Source: an uncultured Eubacteriales bacterium (GTDB taxonomy: Bacteria > Bacillota > Clostridia > Christensenellales > Pumilibacteraceae). Taken from it: DNA of 53,765 nt. A program made the translations under genes and the position numbers. Shown here piece after piece: positions 30,305 to 40,100 of the stretch. Within the stretch, counting starts at the first letter, position 1; the number at the start of each line of letters is the position of its first letter. The notes under the pieces were generated by a model, which worked only from the letters and a program-made list of their open reading frames with translations, was not told where the DNA came from and made no database searches. The stretch lies in the NCBI GenBank assembly GCA_902783025.1, contig CACZPH010000037.1, forward strand, positions 1 to 53,765, given 5' to 3'.

Positions 30305-31090
30305 ATGAAAAAGTTTTTAGGAATTTGTTTTAGCGCCGTCGTTTTGGCGAGCGTAGCGGCAAGCGGTGCGGCGTGCGCGCCTTCCGGCGGCAAAACGCTT
30401 TACGTTTACACGGAGTCGGGATTCGCGCCTTACGAGTACCTTAGCGACAGCGGCAAGGTAGTCGGTGTGGATATCGACATCATGAACGCCATCGGCAAGG
30501 AACTCGGCTACGAGGTGGTAGTCAACGACGTGGCTTTCGACGCGATCCCCTCTTACGTGCAGGGCAACAAAAACGCCGTTGCCGCGGCGGGCATGACGAA
30601 GAAAGCCGACCGCGACGAGATAATGGCGGCTTCGGTTTCGTACGCGACGAGCGTTCAATACGTAATAAGCGCCACCGCTCTTGCAACGGACGACAACAAC
30701 AAAGTTTCCGTCGCCGCGCTTGCCGGCAAGAAAATCGGCACGCAGGTCGGCACGACGGGATTTTATCTTATCGACGACGAGATAAATCTCGAAGACGGAT
30801 CGCTTAACGGCACCGGCGCGAGCGTTCTCGAATACAAAAACGCCGTCGTCGCCAAGACCGATCTCGGAAGCACGATCGACGCTATCGTAATAGACAAGCT
30901 TCCCGCGCTGTCGCTTACGCTGAAAACGTCGTACTACTGCTACGAACTCGACGAAGAGCCGGAGTCGTACGTATTGTATCTCAACAAGGACAACGGCGAA
31001 CTTTTAACCGCGGTCAACGAAGTGCTTACGGCTATGATAGCGGATGGAAAAATAGAGGAGTTTACGATCAATCACTCGACGGGAAAGTAA
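30305..31090 (+). CDS. Amino-acid ABC transporter substrate-binding lipoprotein
   Basis: 261 residues. Lipoprotein signal peptide with lipobox SGAAC (Cys24). SBP_bac_3 domain: LYVYTESGFAPYEYLSDSGKVVGVDIDIMNAIGKEL, AIPSYVQGNKNAVAAAGMTKKADRDE, GKKIGTQVGTTG, DAIVIDKLPAL. This family delivers polar amino acids to an ABC importer. The A-x-Y-T-E-S opening and the R/D pair in KKADRDE correspond to ligand carboxylate and amino contacts. It is the first of three contiguous genes; the permease starts 1 nt after its stop. ARG-box-like sites upstream suggest arginine or another basic amino acid as substrate, which is inference. Confidence 0.93.
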   Translation: MKKFLGICFSAVVLASVAASGAACAPSGGKTLYVYTESGFAPYEYLSDSGKVVGVDIDIMNAIGKELGYEVVVNDVAFDAIPSYVQGNKNAVAAAGMTKKADRDEIMAASVSYATSVQYVISATALATDDNNKVSVAALAGKKIGTQVGTTGFYLIDDEINLEDGSLNGTGASVLEYKNAVVAKTDLGSTIDAIVIDKLPALSLTLKTSYYCYELDEEPESYVLYLNKDNGELLTAVNEVLTAMIADGKIEEFTINHSTGK

Positions 31091-31091
31091 A

Positions 31092-31799
31092 ATGACTTTT
31101 ATCGAACAAATCAAAGTTATATGGGATCTCCGGGGCTTGTTTTTCGAAAGCCTCGGTTTTTCCTTGCTTATCGCGCTGTTTGCGGCGCTTATGGGGTTTG
31201 TTATCGGCGTGGTGCTGGTAATGGCGAAGATAGTCCCCAAGACGAATTTCGTTTTTGTAATTCTGGACAAACTCGCGGGCTTTTACGTAACGGTCATTCG
31301 CGGAACGCCTATGCTCGTGCAGTTGCTTATTATGTATTCGGTCGTTTTGGTAAGCTTTAAGTTTTCGAGCACGAATCTTATCGTGCCCATCATAGCGTTC
31401 GGTATCAACAGCGGCGCTTACATGGCGGAAATAATCCGCAGCGGAATAACGTCCGTCGACGTGGGTCAGATGGAAGCGGGCAGAAGCCTGGGATTGAGCT
31501 GGACGACGGTAATGTTCCGCGTAATTATCCCGCAGGCGGTAAAGGTGGTAGTGCCCGCGATATTCAACGAACTCATTTCGCTGGTCAAAGAAACGTCCGT
31601 TATCAGCGTTATCGTTCTGCGCGTAAACGACGTGCAGAAGTACGATCTTCTCGGCTACGCCCAAAGAATGGGTTTGGCAAAACCGGCGGCGTATTTCGCG
31701 TTTTTGTTTACCGCGTCGCTTTTGTATCTCGCCGTCGTTTTGCTGCTTACTCTCGTGCAAAAAATCATAGAGAGGAGGTTTAAGAAAAATGAGCGATGA
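31092..31799 (+). CDS. Amino-acid ABC transporter permease (HisM/GlnP type)
   Basis: 235 residues with about five TM helices. Hallmarks: [21 protein letters not shown], then [18 protein letters not shown] (the RGTPxLVQ motif), then [28 protein letters not shown], the EAA loop that docks the ATPase, followed by [16 protein letters not shown]. It begins 1 nt after the binding-protein stop and overlaps the ATPase gene by 11 nt. There is a single permease gene, so it probably acts as a homodimer. Confidence 0.95.
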   Translation: MTFIEQIKVIWDLRGLFFESLGFSLLIALFAALMGFVIGVVLVMAKIVPKTNFVFVILDKLAGFYVTVIRGTPMLVQLLIMYSVVLVSFKFSSTNLIVPIIAFGINSGAYMAEIIRSGITSVDVGQMEAGRSLGLSWTTVMFRVIIPQAVKVVVPAIFNELISLVKETSVISVIVLRVNDVQKYDLLGYAQRMGLAKPAAYFAFLFTASLLYLAVVLLLTLVQKIIERRFKKNER

Positions 31800-32694
31800 T
31801 ATCATACTGTCGGCCCGGGGACTGTGCAAACGTTTCGGCTCCGCCGAAGTGCTGGGCGGAATAGATTTCGAGATAAAAAGAGGCGACGTCGTGGCGGTCA
31901 TCGGACCGTCGGGGTGCGGCAAAAGCACTTTTTTGCGCTGTCTTAACCTGCTCGAAACGCCTACCGCCGGCGGAATATATCTCGACGGCGAAACTATTTT
32001 CAAGAAATTCAGTCATTACCTGGAGCAAGAGATCTCCGAACTGAAATCGGACTTAAAGCAAGCGAAAAAGGCCGAAGACGCCGCGCTCGTCGCTTCGCTT
32101 ACCGCTCTCATCGGCTCCAAAAGACACGAACTCAAAGCCCTAAAGAATGAAGAAAAAAGCATAGGCAGGCAAACGCTCGCCTCGCTTAACCGCCATCGCC
32201 AAAAAATCGGCATGGTATTCCAGCAATTCAATCTTTTCCCGAATATGACCGTGCTGGACAATATAATCCTCGCGCCCGTAAAGCTCGGCAAGTACGACAA
32301 AAAACTCGCTACGGAAAAGGCGGTCGCGCTGCTTAAGCAAGTAGGGCTCGAGAGTAAAGCGCACGAGTATCCGTCCAGGCTATCCGGCGGACAAAAACAA
32401 CGTATAGCGATAGTAAGGGCGCTCGCGATGGAACCGGAGATCATGCTGTTCGACGAGCCGACGAGCGCGCTCGATCCCGAGATGGTCGGCGAAGTCCTGT
32501 CGGTCATGACGGCGCTCGCAAAGAGCGGCACGACGATGATAGTCGTCACGCACGAAATGGGATTTGCGCAGCAGGTGGCGAACCGCGTAGTCTTTATTGA
32601 CGGCGGCAAAATAGTGGAGGACGCACCGCCCGCGGAGTTCTTTTCTTCGCCCAAAAATCCGCGGCTCAAAGACTTTCTTTCTAAGGTCCTGTAA
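31789..32694 (+). CDS. Amino-acid ABC transporter ATPase with an inserted coiled coil
   Basis: 301 residues; GlnQ-type ATPases are usually about 240. Walker [11 protein letters not shown]-loop [11 protein letters not shown], signature LSGGQKQR, Walker [17 protein letters not shown]-loop VVTHEMGF. Between the Walker A strand and the Q-loop, where the family has a short turn, about 60 residues are inserted (about 70-130): [18 protein letters not shown], then [15 protein letters not shown], strongly predicted as an antiparallel coiled coil by its heptads. The flanking motifs are intact, so the enzyme should work; the insert could be a regulatory or docking arm. The gene ends at a bidirectional terminator. 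Confidence 0.95.
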   Translation: MSDDIILSARGLCKRFGSAEVLGGIDFEIKRGDVVAVIGPSGCGKSTFLRCLNLLETPTAGGIYLDGETIFKKFSHYLEQEISELKSDLKQAKKAEDAALVASLTALIGSKRHELKALKNEEKSIGRQTLASLNRHRQKIGMVFQQFNLFPNMTVLDNIILAPVKLGKYDKKLATEKAVALLKQVGLESKAHEYPSRLSGGQKQRIAIVRALAMEPEIMLFDEPTSALDPEMVGEVLSVMTALAKSGTTMIVVTHEMGFAQQVANRVVFIDGGKIVEDAPPAEFFSSPKNPRLKDFLSKVL

Positions 32695-32730
32695 GCGAAA
32701 TAACGCGATACGTATCGGGCAAAATCAAAA

Positions 32731-32759
32731 AAAAAGACCGCCTCAAGGCGGTCTTTTTA
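32731..32759. terminator. Bidirectional terminator between transporter operon and parA
   Basis: AAAAAGACCGCC and GGCGGTCTTTTT with loop TCAA; A- and T-tracts on both sides serve the convergent genes. Confidence 0.92.
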
Positions 32760-33578
32760 TCAGTTGTTCGTTTTTTTCTTCAGTGCCGACACGTCGGGGA
32801 TCTTTTCGTAGTTTACGCCGTTACGGATAAAGAATTCTTCGGTAAGGCTCTTGTATGCGAGCGAGCCGAGCGAGCGCGGTTCGTATAGCGCGATCGGCAT
32901 ACCGTGCGACGGCGCTTCGGCGAGGCGGACGTTACGCGGAATGCGCGTATTATACACGCTCTTGCCGAAAAATTTCTGTATTTCTTCGGCTACCGACTGT
33001 ATGAGTTTGCTTCTGCCGTCGTACATGGTGAGAAGCACGCCTTCTATCTTAAGCGACGGATTGAGAATTTTTCTCGCGAGGTTTACGGTATTTATCAGCT
33101 GACTCAGACCCTCTAACGCGAAAAATTCGCCCTGAATGGGGATAAGTATCGAATCCGCGGCTGCCAATGCGTTTACGGTAAGCAGACCGAGCGACGGCGG
33201 GCAATCGATGAAGATAAAGTCGTATTTGTTGCGCAATACGCTTATCACGCGTTTGAGGACCTTTTCGCGGTCGTCTACGGATACGAGTTCGACTTCGGCG
33301 CCGGCGAGGTCGATATTGCTCGGCATAATGTCGAGATTTTTGATCTCGGTGGGGATTATCGCTTTTTGCGGTTCGCTCTCGCCGATCAGAACGGTATAAA
33401 CGGAAGCCTTGAGTTTGCTTTTGTTGACGTTGAGACCGGTGGAGCAGTTGCCTTGCGGATCGATGTCGACGGCAAGAACTCTTTTGCCCATAAGGGCGGC
33501 GTAAGCGGCAACGTTAACGCACGTAGTCGTTTTTCCGACTCCGCCTTTCTGATTTGCTATTGCGATGACCTTAGACAT
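32760..33578 (-). CDS. parA: ParA/Soj chromosome-partitioning ATPase
   Basis: 272 residues. Deviant Walker A KGGVGKTTT (10-18), signature Lys and switch DIDPQGN, Walker B FIFIDCPPSLGLLTVNAL, then RIPRNVRLAEAPSHG, all typical of Soj. Soj works with ParB (Spo0J) and parS in origin segregation and DnaA control. It is convergent with the amino-acid transporter, and no parB lies next to it in this window. I found no copy of the consensus parS palindrome (TGTTTCACGTGAAACA) by eye. It lies 3.4 kb from jag, so it keeps an origin-proximal position although mnmE, mnmG and rsmG are missing. Confidence 0.95.
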   Translation of the reverse strand: MSKVIAIANQKGGVGKTTTCVNVAAYAALMGKRVLAVDIDPQGNCSTGLNVNKSKLKASVYTVLIGESEPQKAIIPTEIKNLDIMPSNIDLAGAEVELVSVDDREKVLKRVISVLRNKYDFIFIDCPPSLGLLTVNALAAADSILIPIQGEFFALEGLSQLINTVNLARKILNPSLKIEGVLLTMYDGRSKLIQSVAEEIQKFFGKSVYNTRIPRNVRLAEAPSHGMPIALYEPRSLGSLAYKSLTEEFFIRNGVNYEKIPDVSALKKKTNN

Positions 33579-33748
33579 ATTACCTCACCCGTTAGCGCCA
33601 AGCGAAAAATCGCGTTAAATAACCCTCGGCGGGCCGTAAAGCGGCGGCGCCGTTTGAATTTCGTCTTTTATTATACCACGAAAATAAAACCAACGCAATA
33701 TTTTTTTAGTTTTTTAGAGATAGTTTTTAAATATTTACCGCTTAACGC

Positions 33749-33777
33749 TTGAAAAAATTCGCCTTTGCGGGTATAAT
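33749..33777 (+). promoter_or_regulatory. ecfA1 promoter, leaderless geometry
   Basis: TTGAAA (33749-33754), 17 nt, TATAAT (33772-33777), then only 7 nt to the ATG at 33785, with no Shine-Dalgarno sequence. The mRNA would start at or within a base or two of the start codon. Confidence 0.8.
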
Positions 33778-33784
33778 GTAAAAA

Positions 33785-34600
33785 ATGAGCTTGATAGAAT
33801 TCGACAACGTAACATTTTCGTACCGCGCGGGGCTCAGACCCGCGATAAAGAATTTGTCTTTTACTCTGGAATCCGGCGAAACTCTCGCTCTTATCGGACA
33901 CAACGGTTCGGGTAAGAGCACTTTGGCGCGCCTTTGTAACGGTCTTCTTATACCCGACAAAGGCGAAGTCAGAGTCGACGGACAGAGCACGAGAGGCAAA
34001 AACGTTTTCGATATCCGCCGCAAAGTGGGCGTCGTGTTCCAGAACCCCGACAATCAGACCGTGGCGACGATCATCGAAGACGACGTGGCTTTCGGACCGG
34101 AAAATCTGGGACTTAAGTCCGAAGAGATCCGTAAGCGCGTCGACGACGCGCTCGAAAGCGTAGGTATGCTCGGGTACGCCAAGCGGGATCCGTTCCGCTT
34201 GTCCGGAGGACAAAAACAGCGCGTGGCGATAGCGGGCGTTCTGGCGCTCAAGCCGCGCGTAATGATCCTCGACGAGTCGACGGCTATGCTCGATCCGCTT
34301 TCCCGTCGCGAAGTCATGGAAGTCGTTTACGATCTTGTAAGGAAGGAAAATATGTCGCTTATCACGATCACGCATTTTACCGAAGAAGCGCTCGAGGCGG
34401 ACAAAGTGCTGGTGCTTGACGGCGGCGAAAAATACATGGAAGGCGGCAGGGAAGTTTTCCTTAAGAGCAAGGAGCTTGCTTCAATAGGTCTTACCGCACC
34501 CACGGCGGTAAGAGTGGCGGACGCGCTCAGGGCAAAAGGTCTGGACGTTGCGCGCGACGTACTTTACGACGAGGATCTGGTCAAAGCGTTATGTCGGTAA
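33785..34600 (+). CDS. ecfA1: ECF transporter ATPase EcfA1
   Basis: 271 residues. Walker A GHNGSGKST, Q-loop FQNPDNQ, signature [16 protein letters not shown], Walker B MILDESTAMLDP, H-loop THFTEEA. The DESTAMLD form of Walker B and FQNPDNQ are typical of EcfA1. With EcfA2 and EcfT it forms the energising module shared by several vitamin-binding S components. It overlaps ecfA2 by 10 nt. There is no ribosome site, and the -10 box is 7 nt before the ATG, so the operon mRNA appears leaderless. Confidence 0.95.
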   Translation: MSLIEFDNVTFSYRAGLRPAIKNLSFTLESGETLALIGHNGSGKSTLARLCNGLLIPDKGEVRVDGQSTRGKNVFDIRRKVGVVFQNPDNQTVATIIEDDVAFGPENLGLKSEEIRKRVDDALESVGMLGYAKRDPFRLSGGQKQRVAIAGVLALKPRVMILDESTAMLDPLSRREVMEVVYDLVRKENMSLITITHFTEEALEADKVLVLDGGEKYMEGGREVFLKSKELASIGLTAPTAVRVADALRAKGLDVARDVLYDEDLVKALCR

Positions 34601-35436
34601 CGATCGAAAATCTTTCGTATATTTATGACAAAAAAGCGGTTTTTAAGAAGAACGCTCTTTTTGACGTTTCGCTAAAAGTCGAAGACGGAGATTTTTTCGC
34701 TCTCGTCGGCAGGACGGGCAGCGGCAAAAGCACTTTGGCTATGCACCTTAACGGACTTATCAGGAAGCAGACGGGCGTAATACTTATCGACGATTTTGAC
34801 TTTGATAAGAAAATAAATCTCAAGGCGCTCAGAGCAAAAGTCGGCATAGTTTTTCAGTATCCCGAATCTCAGCTGTTTGCCGACACGGTGGCGCTCGACG
34901 TGGGCTTCGGACCGAAAAATCTCAAGTTGGACCCCAAGGAGATCGACGCGCGCGTACGCGATTCGATCGGAGCGGTGGGGCTCGATTACGACGAAATAGC
35001 AGGTAAGTCGCCTTTCGAACTTTCGGGAGGGCAAATGCGACGCGTGGCGATAGCGGGCGTACTTGCCATGAAACCGGAGATCCTGGTGCTCGACGAGCCG
35101 ACCGCCGGACTCGATCCGCAGGGCAAAAAAGATATTATGGAGCTCGTTTCGTCGCTTCGTTCTTCGCTTAAGGCGGTAATTATGATATCGCACAATATGG
35201 ACGAAGTGGCAAAGTATTGCAATAAAGTCGCGCTCATGGACGAGGGCAGACTTGTGGGAGTATTTACTCCCAGGCAGCTTTTCAGAGACGACACCGTCGA
35301 ACGGTACGGCTTGCTGTTGCCGTCCGCCGTATCCCTTGCGCACAAACTCAAAGCGGCGGGAGTAATAAACGACGCGGATATTCTCGGCGAAGACGAGTTG
35401 GTCGCGAAGATCCTCGAGGCAAAAAACATAAAATAA
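34591..35436 (+). CDS. ecfA2: ECF transporter ATPase EcfA2
   Basis: 281 residues. Walker A GRTGSGKST, Q-loop FQYPESQLFADTV, signature LSGGQMRRVAIAGVLA, Walker B LVLDEPTAGLDPQGK, H-loop ISHNMDEV. FQYPESQLF and the DEPTAGLD Walker B mark the EcfA2 partner. It is translationally coupled to both neighbours (10-nt overlap with ecfA1, 1-nt overlap with ecfT). It forms the ATPase heterodimer that drives toppling of S components in the membrane. Confidence 0.95.
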   Translation: MSVTIENLSYIYDKKAVFKKNALFDVSLKVEDGDFFALVGRTGSGKSTLAMHLNGLIRKQTGVILIDDFDFDKKINLKALRAKVGIVFQYPESQLFADTVALDVGFGPKNLKLDPKEIDARVRDSIGAVGLDYDEIAGKSPFELSGGQMRRVAIAGVLAMKPEILVLDEPTAGLDPQGKKDIMELVSSLRSSLKAVIMISHNMDEVAKYCNKVALMDEGRLVGVFTPRQLFRDDTVERYGLLLPSAVSLAHKLKAAGVINDADILGEDELVAKILEAKNIK

Positions 35437-36281
35437 TGCGTGAAATAGCACTCGGACAATATTATCAGACCTCGTCGATAGTGCATTCGACGGACGCGCG
35501 GGTAAAACTTCTTATCTCGATCGCGTATTTGGTTATGGTCTTTTTTGTCGAAACGTATATCGGTTTCGGCGTTTTGGCGGTATGTTTTTTACTTACCGTA
35601 TTCGCTTCGCGCGTTCCGCTTTTCAAGGTGCTCAAGAGCCTTAAGGTCATATTGTTTCTCGCGTTTTTCACTTTTCTTATGACGATGCTGTTTTACGGCG
35701 GAGCGAAAAAAACCGTCGTTTGGGAGTGGTGGATAATCAAGATTTACGAAGGTCAGCTTTACGCTTGCGGGCTCGTGCTTTTAAGGCTCGTTTTTCTCGT
35801 TTTGGGACCGACGATGCTCACCTTCACGACCACGCCGGTAGAGCTTACCGACGGACTCGAATGGCTGCTCAAACCTCTCGCGCTCATCGGTATCCCGATC
35901 CATTCGGGCGCGCTCGTTATGAGCATGACTTTGAGAATAATCCCCAACCTTATCGACGAAACCGATCGTATAATCAACGCGCAAAAATCCCGCTGCGCGG
36001 ATTTTGACAGCCGTAATATTTTCAAGCGCGCCAAAGCCATGATCCCGATACTCGTGCCTCTTATCGCTTCGTCTTTCCGCAAAGCGGACGAACTTGCCGA
36101 CGCAATGGATTCGAGATGTTTCGTAGGCGCGAAAAACCGCACCCGTATGCGCAAACTCCGCTTTACGTGGCGGGATCCGATAGCGCTGATACTTTTCGCC
36201 GCGGAGTTTACCGTGATTTTGTGGCTGAAATTCAACTTTTTCCCGTTCGTGGATCTTTCGACTGTGGGGTGGATAGTATGA
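35436..36281 (+). CDS. ecfT: ECF transporter transmembrane coupling protein EcfT
   Basis: 281 residues with about five TM helices (for example LISIAYLVMVFFVETYIGFGVLAVCFLLTVF and VILFLAFFTFLMTMLFYGG, each longer than one helix). Coupling region: IINAQKSRCADFDSR and LADAMDSRCFVGAKNRTR, corresponding to the two Ala-Arg-Gly-type coupling helices that contact EcfA1/A2, with Ser-Arg-Cys in place of Ala-Arg-Gly. No S component is encoded here, so this is a group II module serving unlinked S proteins. The TGA overlaps the truA ATG (ATGA). Confidence 0.93.
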   Translation: MREIALGQYYQTSSIVHSTDARVKLLISIAYLVMVFFVETYIGFGVLAVCFLLTVFASRVPLFKVLKSLKVILFLAFFTFLMTMLFYGGAKKTVVWEWWIIKIYEGQLYACGLVLLRLVFLVLGPTMLTFTTTPVELTDGLEWLLKPLALIGIPIHSGALVMSMTLRIIPNLIDETDRIINAQKSRCADFDSRNIFKRAKAMIPILVPLIASSFRKADELADAMDSRCFVGAKNRTRMRKLRFTWRDPIALILFAAEFTVILWLKFNFFPFVDLSTVGWIV

Positions 36282-37021
36282 GAAGGATCAGACTTACTCT
36301 CGATTATATAGGCACGTCGTATGCCGGCTGGCAGATCCAGCCCGGCAAAGACACGATCGAAGGGCGCGTGGAACAGGCGCTTTTCCGGCTTACCGGCGAG
36401 GAAATAAAAGTAGTGGCGAGCGGCAGGACGGACGCGGGCGTTCACGCGTTGGAGCAGGTGGCTCATTTCGATACCGGTACGGATTTCGATTTGCGCGCGT
36501 ACACAAACGGAATAAACGTCTTTTTGCCGCCGGATATACGCGTTACGGACGCGCGCGTGGTCCCCGATACTTTTCACGCGCGTTTTGACGCTAAACGAAA
36601 AACGTACGAATATCGTTTTTACGTATCGAAAGTCGACAGAGCCGTACTGTATAACAGGGCGCACAGGCTTCAGTCCATGCCCGATCTTACGGCGCTCAAC
36701 GAAGCGGCGGCGTTGTTTGTCGGCGAACACGATTTCGCGGCGTTCATGTCCTCCGGCAGCGACGTCAAAACCACGGTGCGCACGGTTTATTCGGCGCTCT
36801 TCGCGGCGCAAAGCGAGAGCGAGTTTACTTTCGAAGTGTCGGCTAACGGATTTCTCTATAATATGGTGCGCAAAATGGTCGGCGCCTTGATAAAAATCAG
36901 CGAAAACAAACTTACTTCCGCCGATATTTCGCGCGCGCTTGCCGATCCCGCGTCGACAAACCTTCCCTATGTCGCTCCCGCGTGCGGGCTGTACCTCAAG
37001 CGCGTAGAGTACGAAAACTGA
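36278..37021 (+). CDS. truA: tRNA pseudouridine(38-40) synthase
   Basis: 247 residues from the ATG at 36278; the frame is open further upstream, but this ATG overlaps the ecfT stop and begins MRRIRLTLDYIGTSYAGWQI as TruA does. The catalytic Asp lies in SGRTDAGVHALEQVAHFD (about residue 51). Later motifs: FHARFDAKRKTYEYRFY, GEHDFAAFMSSG, FLYNMVRKMVGAL. It modifies the anticodon stem of many tRNAs. The ecfA1-ecfA2-ecfT-truA order is widely conserved in Bacillota. Confidence 0.96.
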   Translation: MRRIRLTLDYIGTSYAGWQIQPGKDTIEGRVEQALFRLTGEEIKVVASGRTDAGVHALEQVAHFDTGTDFDLRAYTNGINVFLPPDIRVTDARVVPDTFHARFDAKRKTYEYRFYVSKVDRAVLYNRAHRLQSMPDLTALNEAAALFVGEHDFAAFMSSGSDVKTTVRTVYSALFAAQSESEFTFEVSANGFLYNMVRKMVGALIKISENKLTSADISRALADPASTNLPYVAPACGLYLKRVEYEN

Positions 37022-37080
37022 TTTTTTCTCTCTAAACCCTCAATATCCTTTTGTTAAGGCAAATCAAGTCCGCATATCGC

Positions 37081-37109
37081 TTGACTTGATTTTTTTATTC
37101 CTATATAAT
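37081..37109 (+). promoter_or_regulatory. Promoter of the GH43 lipoprotein
   Basis: TTGACT (37081-37086), 17 nt, TATAAT (37104-37109); leader about 58 nt with ACGGAGG before the ATG at 37174. Confidence 0.85.
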
Positions 37110-37173
37110 ATTACTATCAAGCGAGCATATTATGTAATGCATTAAGGGAAAAGATATCAACGGAGGCTCAACA

Positions 37174-40100
37174 ATGAGAAAACGCAGTATATTTTTGTGT
37201 CTGATACTCATCGTCGCGACTTTCTTCGCGGCGTGCACGGTCACGGCAAAGCGACCCGAAAACGTCACCGTCGCCGTTACCGACGCGGGAGTCATGAGCG
37301 ACGGCGGATTTGTAAGCTGGACTAACGCCGACCCGTCCAAAAAGCGCACGGTAAACGTCGGCGACGACGTGGTTTTCACGCCGTTCGTAAATTCGGGCTG
37401 GGCGCTTGATTCCTTCACCGTAGACGGGCAGGAAATGATCATGTTCCGAGCCGAAGACGGCACTATTACGCTAAGCAAGGTCAAGGGCGATATCGAATAC
37501 GCGGCGACTTTCGTACGCGCGTATTCGCTTAACGTCAGCGCAAACGCCGGCGGAGAGATAAGCGTGAGCGCGCCATTTGTCAAGGAAGGCGAAGACGTGC
37601 GCGTTACCGTTACTCCGGATACCGGCTATATTCTCGACAGCCTTATCGATAACGGCGAAGACGTGACGGACGCGGTCGTTCGCGGCAGATATACGATATC
37701 TTCCGTGTCCGCCGATCATAACGTATCCGCGCAGTTTGTGCTTGCGGCGGAGGTGAACGTCCGCACGGCCACCTCGGGCGGAAAAATCGAACTTCTCGAC
37801 GAAGTAACTCCCGGCGCAAACGTAAGAGTAAAAGCGACCGCGGACGCGGGCTATCGTCTTACCGCTCTCGATCTCGACGGAGCGGACGTGCTTGACAAAG
37901 CGGAAGACGGAGTATATACCGTCGCTTCCGTAAGCGGCGTACATACGGTTACGGCTTCTTTTACCCGCGAATTTAAAATTTCTCAGGCGGTAAGCGGCGG
38001 CGAAGTCGGACTCGAATGCCCGGCTTACGTGCTCATCGGCGAGACCTTAAGAGTAAAAATAACTTCTATCCCCGACGGATACAGACTTGTAAGGTTTACC
38101 GTCAACGGCTACAACGCGACGAGCGAACTTTCCGCCGATCTCGAATACGTCGAGGAAAATATCGCCAACGACGTGGTTATCGGCGTAATTATCAAGCGCG
38201 AAGATCAGATCGCGGTAGTTCAGCCTCTTCACGGAGTTTTGTCCGTAGCCGAATCCTCCTGCGTTCCCGGCGACGTACTGCATATTTCTTTCGTTCCCGA
38301 CGAGCATTACGAACTCGATTCGCTCGTCGTTGACGGCGTAGACATAACGGACTCGGTAAGCGACAACGAATGCGCGTACGTTTCGACCGGCTACGGCGCT
38401 GTCGTGGAAGCGACGACCAGACCCGTTTTATACGCGCTTTCTCTTACCGTTCCGTCGGGACACGGAACCGCGAGATTCGCCGTCGGCGGAAAGACCGTAA
38501 CAAGCGCTTCGGTAGAAGACGAAGTCGAGATAATAGCCAAGGCAAACAGCGGTTATGAGCTCAAGAGCGTTACCGTAGGCGGCGAACAAATCGAAATAAA
38601 CGGCGACAGAGCGACTCTTCCCGCTATCACCGGACCGATAAACGCGGAAGTCGAATTCGATCTTAAGAGCGACGTGCCCTTTAGCGGCAAAGCCGTGTAC
38701 GAAGACGGCACGCCGGTCGTCGGCGCGGACGTGTACGCGGACGGAGAGAAAAAAGCGACCACCGACGGCGAGGGTAAATTCTCGTTCCTTTCCACGGCGG
38801 CGGCTCACGAGATATACGCGAGCGCTTACGGCTACGTATCCGCTGTCGTTATCACCGAATTCGCTTCCGACGGCGCTCTCGATATTGCCGCTCCGTTCGT
38901 TCTCAAGGAGTCGACGACAAAACTTATCGGCGCGACGCTCGGTCAGTATTCGTCAGATTTTACAGGCTCGACCATAACTTACGACTCCGAGACCGGCACC
39001 GAAAAAATCACAACGACCGGCGCGTTCAGCGGCAAACCCCTGTTCCTTAAGGATATGCAGACGAGCGACGGTATCGTATATTTCAGCGTGCTCAACAAGA
39101 CGGATACGAGCGGCGAACACGAACCCGATCCGGGTATCGGCGTAGCGCTCTATTCGCCCGAATTCTTCCTTGTGGGTCACGTTTCCCGCGCACGCACGCG
39201 TTTCCTTCCCAACTCCAATTATTCGACGACGAGAGCGTATATGCCCGCCGTGTACGTTCCGTCCGGCGAGGATTTCGACATAGGGGCGGCAGGCACGAGA
39301 GAAAAGCATTTCTTCGCGTTCGCAAAGCTTGACGATACCGCTTACTTCCTGTACAGAAAAGCCGACGGAAAGTACCGCGTTATCTCGTCTTACACCACCG
39401 AATACTTAGACGGCATATTCGCGTTCGCGCTGATAGGCGCCACCAACGGCAAAACCTCGACCGTGGAGATCAACGATCTCGGGATAAGCCGGGATCATAG
39501 CGAAATAAGCGCGCTTCTTAAGGCAAGCGTGGAAGTTGCATCCGACGGCGGCGAGGTATCGTTCGACGATCCTCACGCGGGCAAGACCGTAACGTTCCGC
39601 GTCAAAGCGAACGCGGGCAAAATGCTCTCCGCGCTCACGCTCAACGGAACGGCGATAGCCTTCAGCAACGACGAGCCGGGCATTTATTCGGCAAAAGCGA
39701 CGCTTGGCGAGGGAGTAAACTCGCTCGCGGCTTCATACGTAAACTCCACGCCCGCCGACAAGACCATTACCGACGGAACGATAAGCGACGACGCTTCGTT
39801 CGTGTACGATTCGTCCATATTCTACCGCAACGATCAGCAGATAGGCGGCGCGGATCCCGGCGCTATCTACGTATCCGAAGAGGACGATCCCGTCAACGGC
39901 GGCTGGTTCTATATGGTGATCACTGGCGGCAACGCGACGCAGGCGTTCAATATTTTCAGGAGTAAGGATCTTACCACCTGGAAAGTTTGCTCCGACAACG
40001 GCAACAGCGGTTTCGCGCTCAAGCTTAACAGCGCGACCGACTGGTCGACGAGCACGTACTGGGCTCCCGAACTTATGCAGGAAACGTATATTACGGCAAG

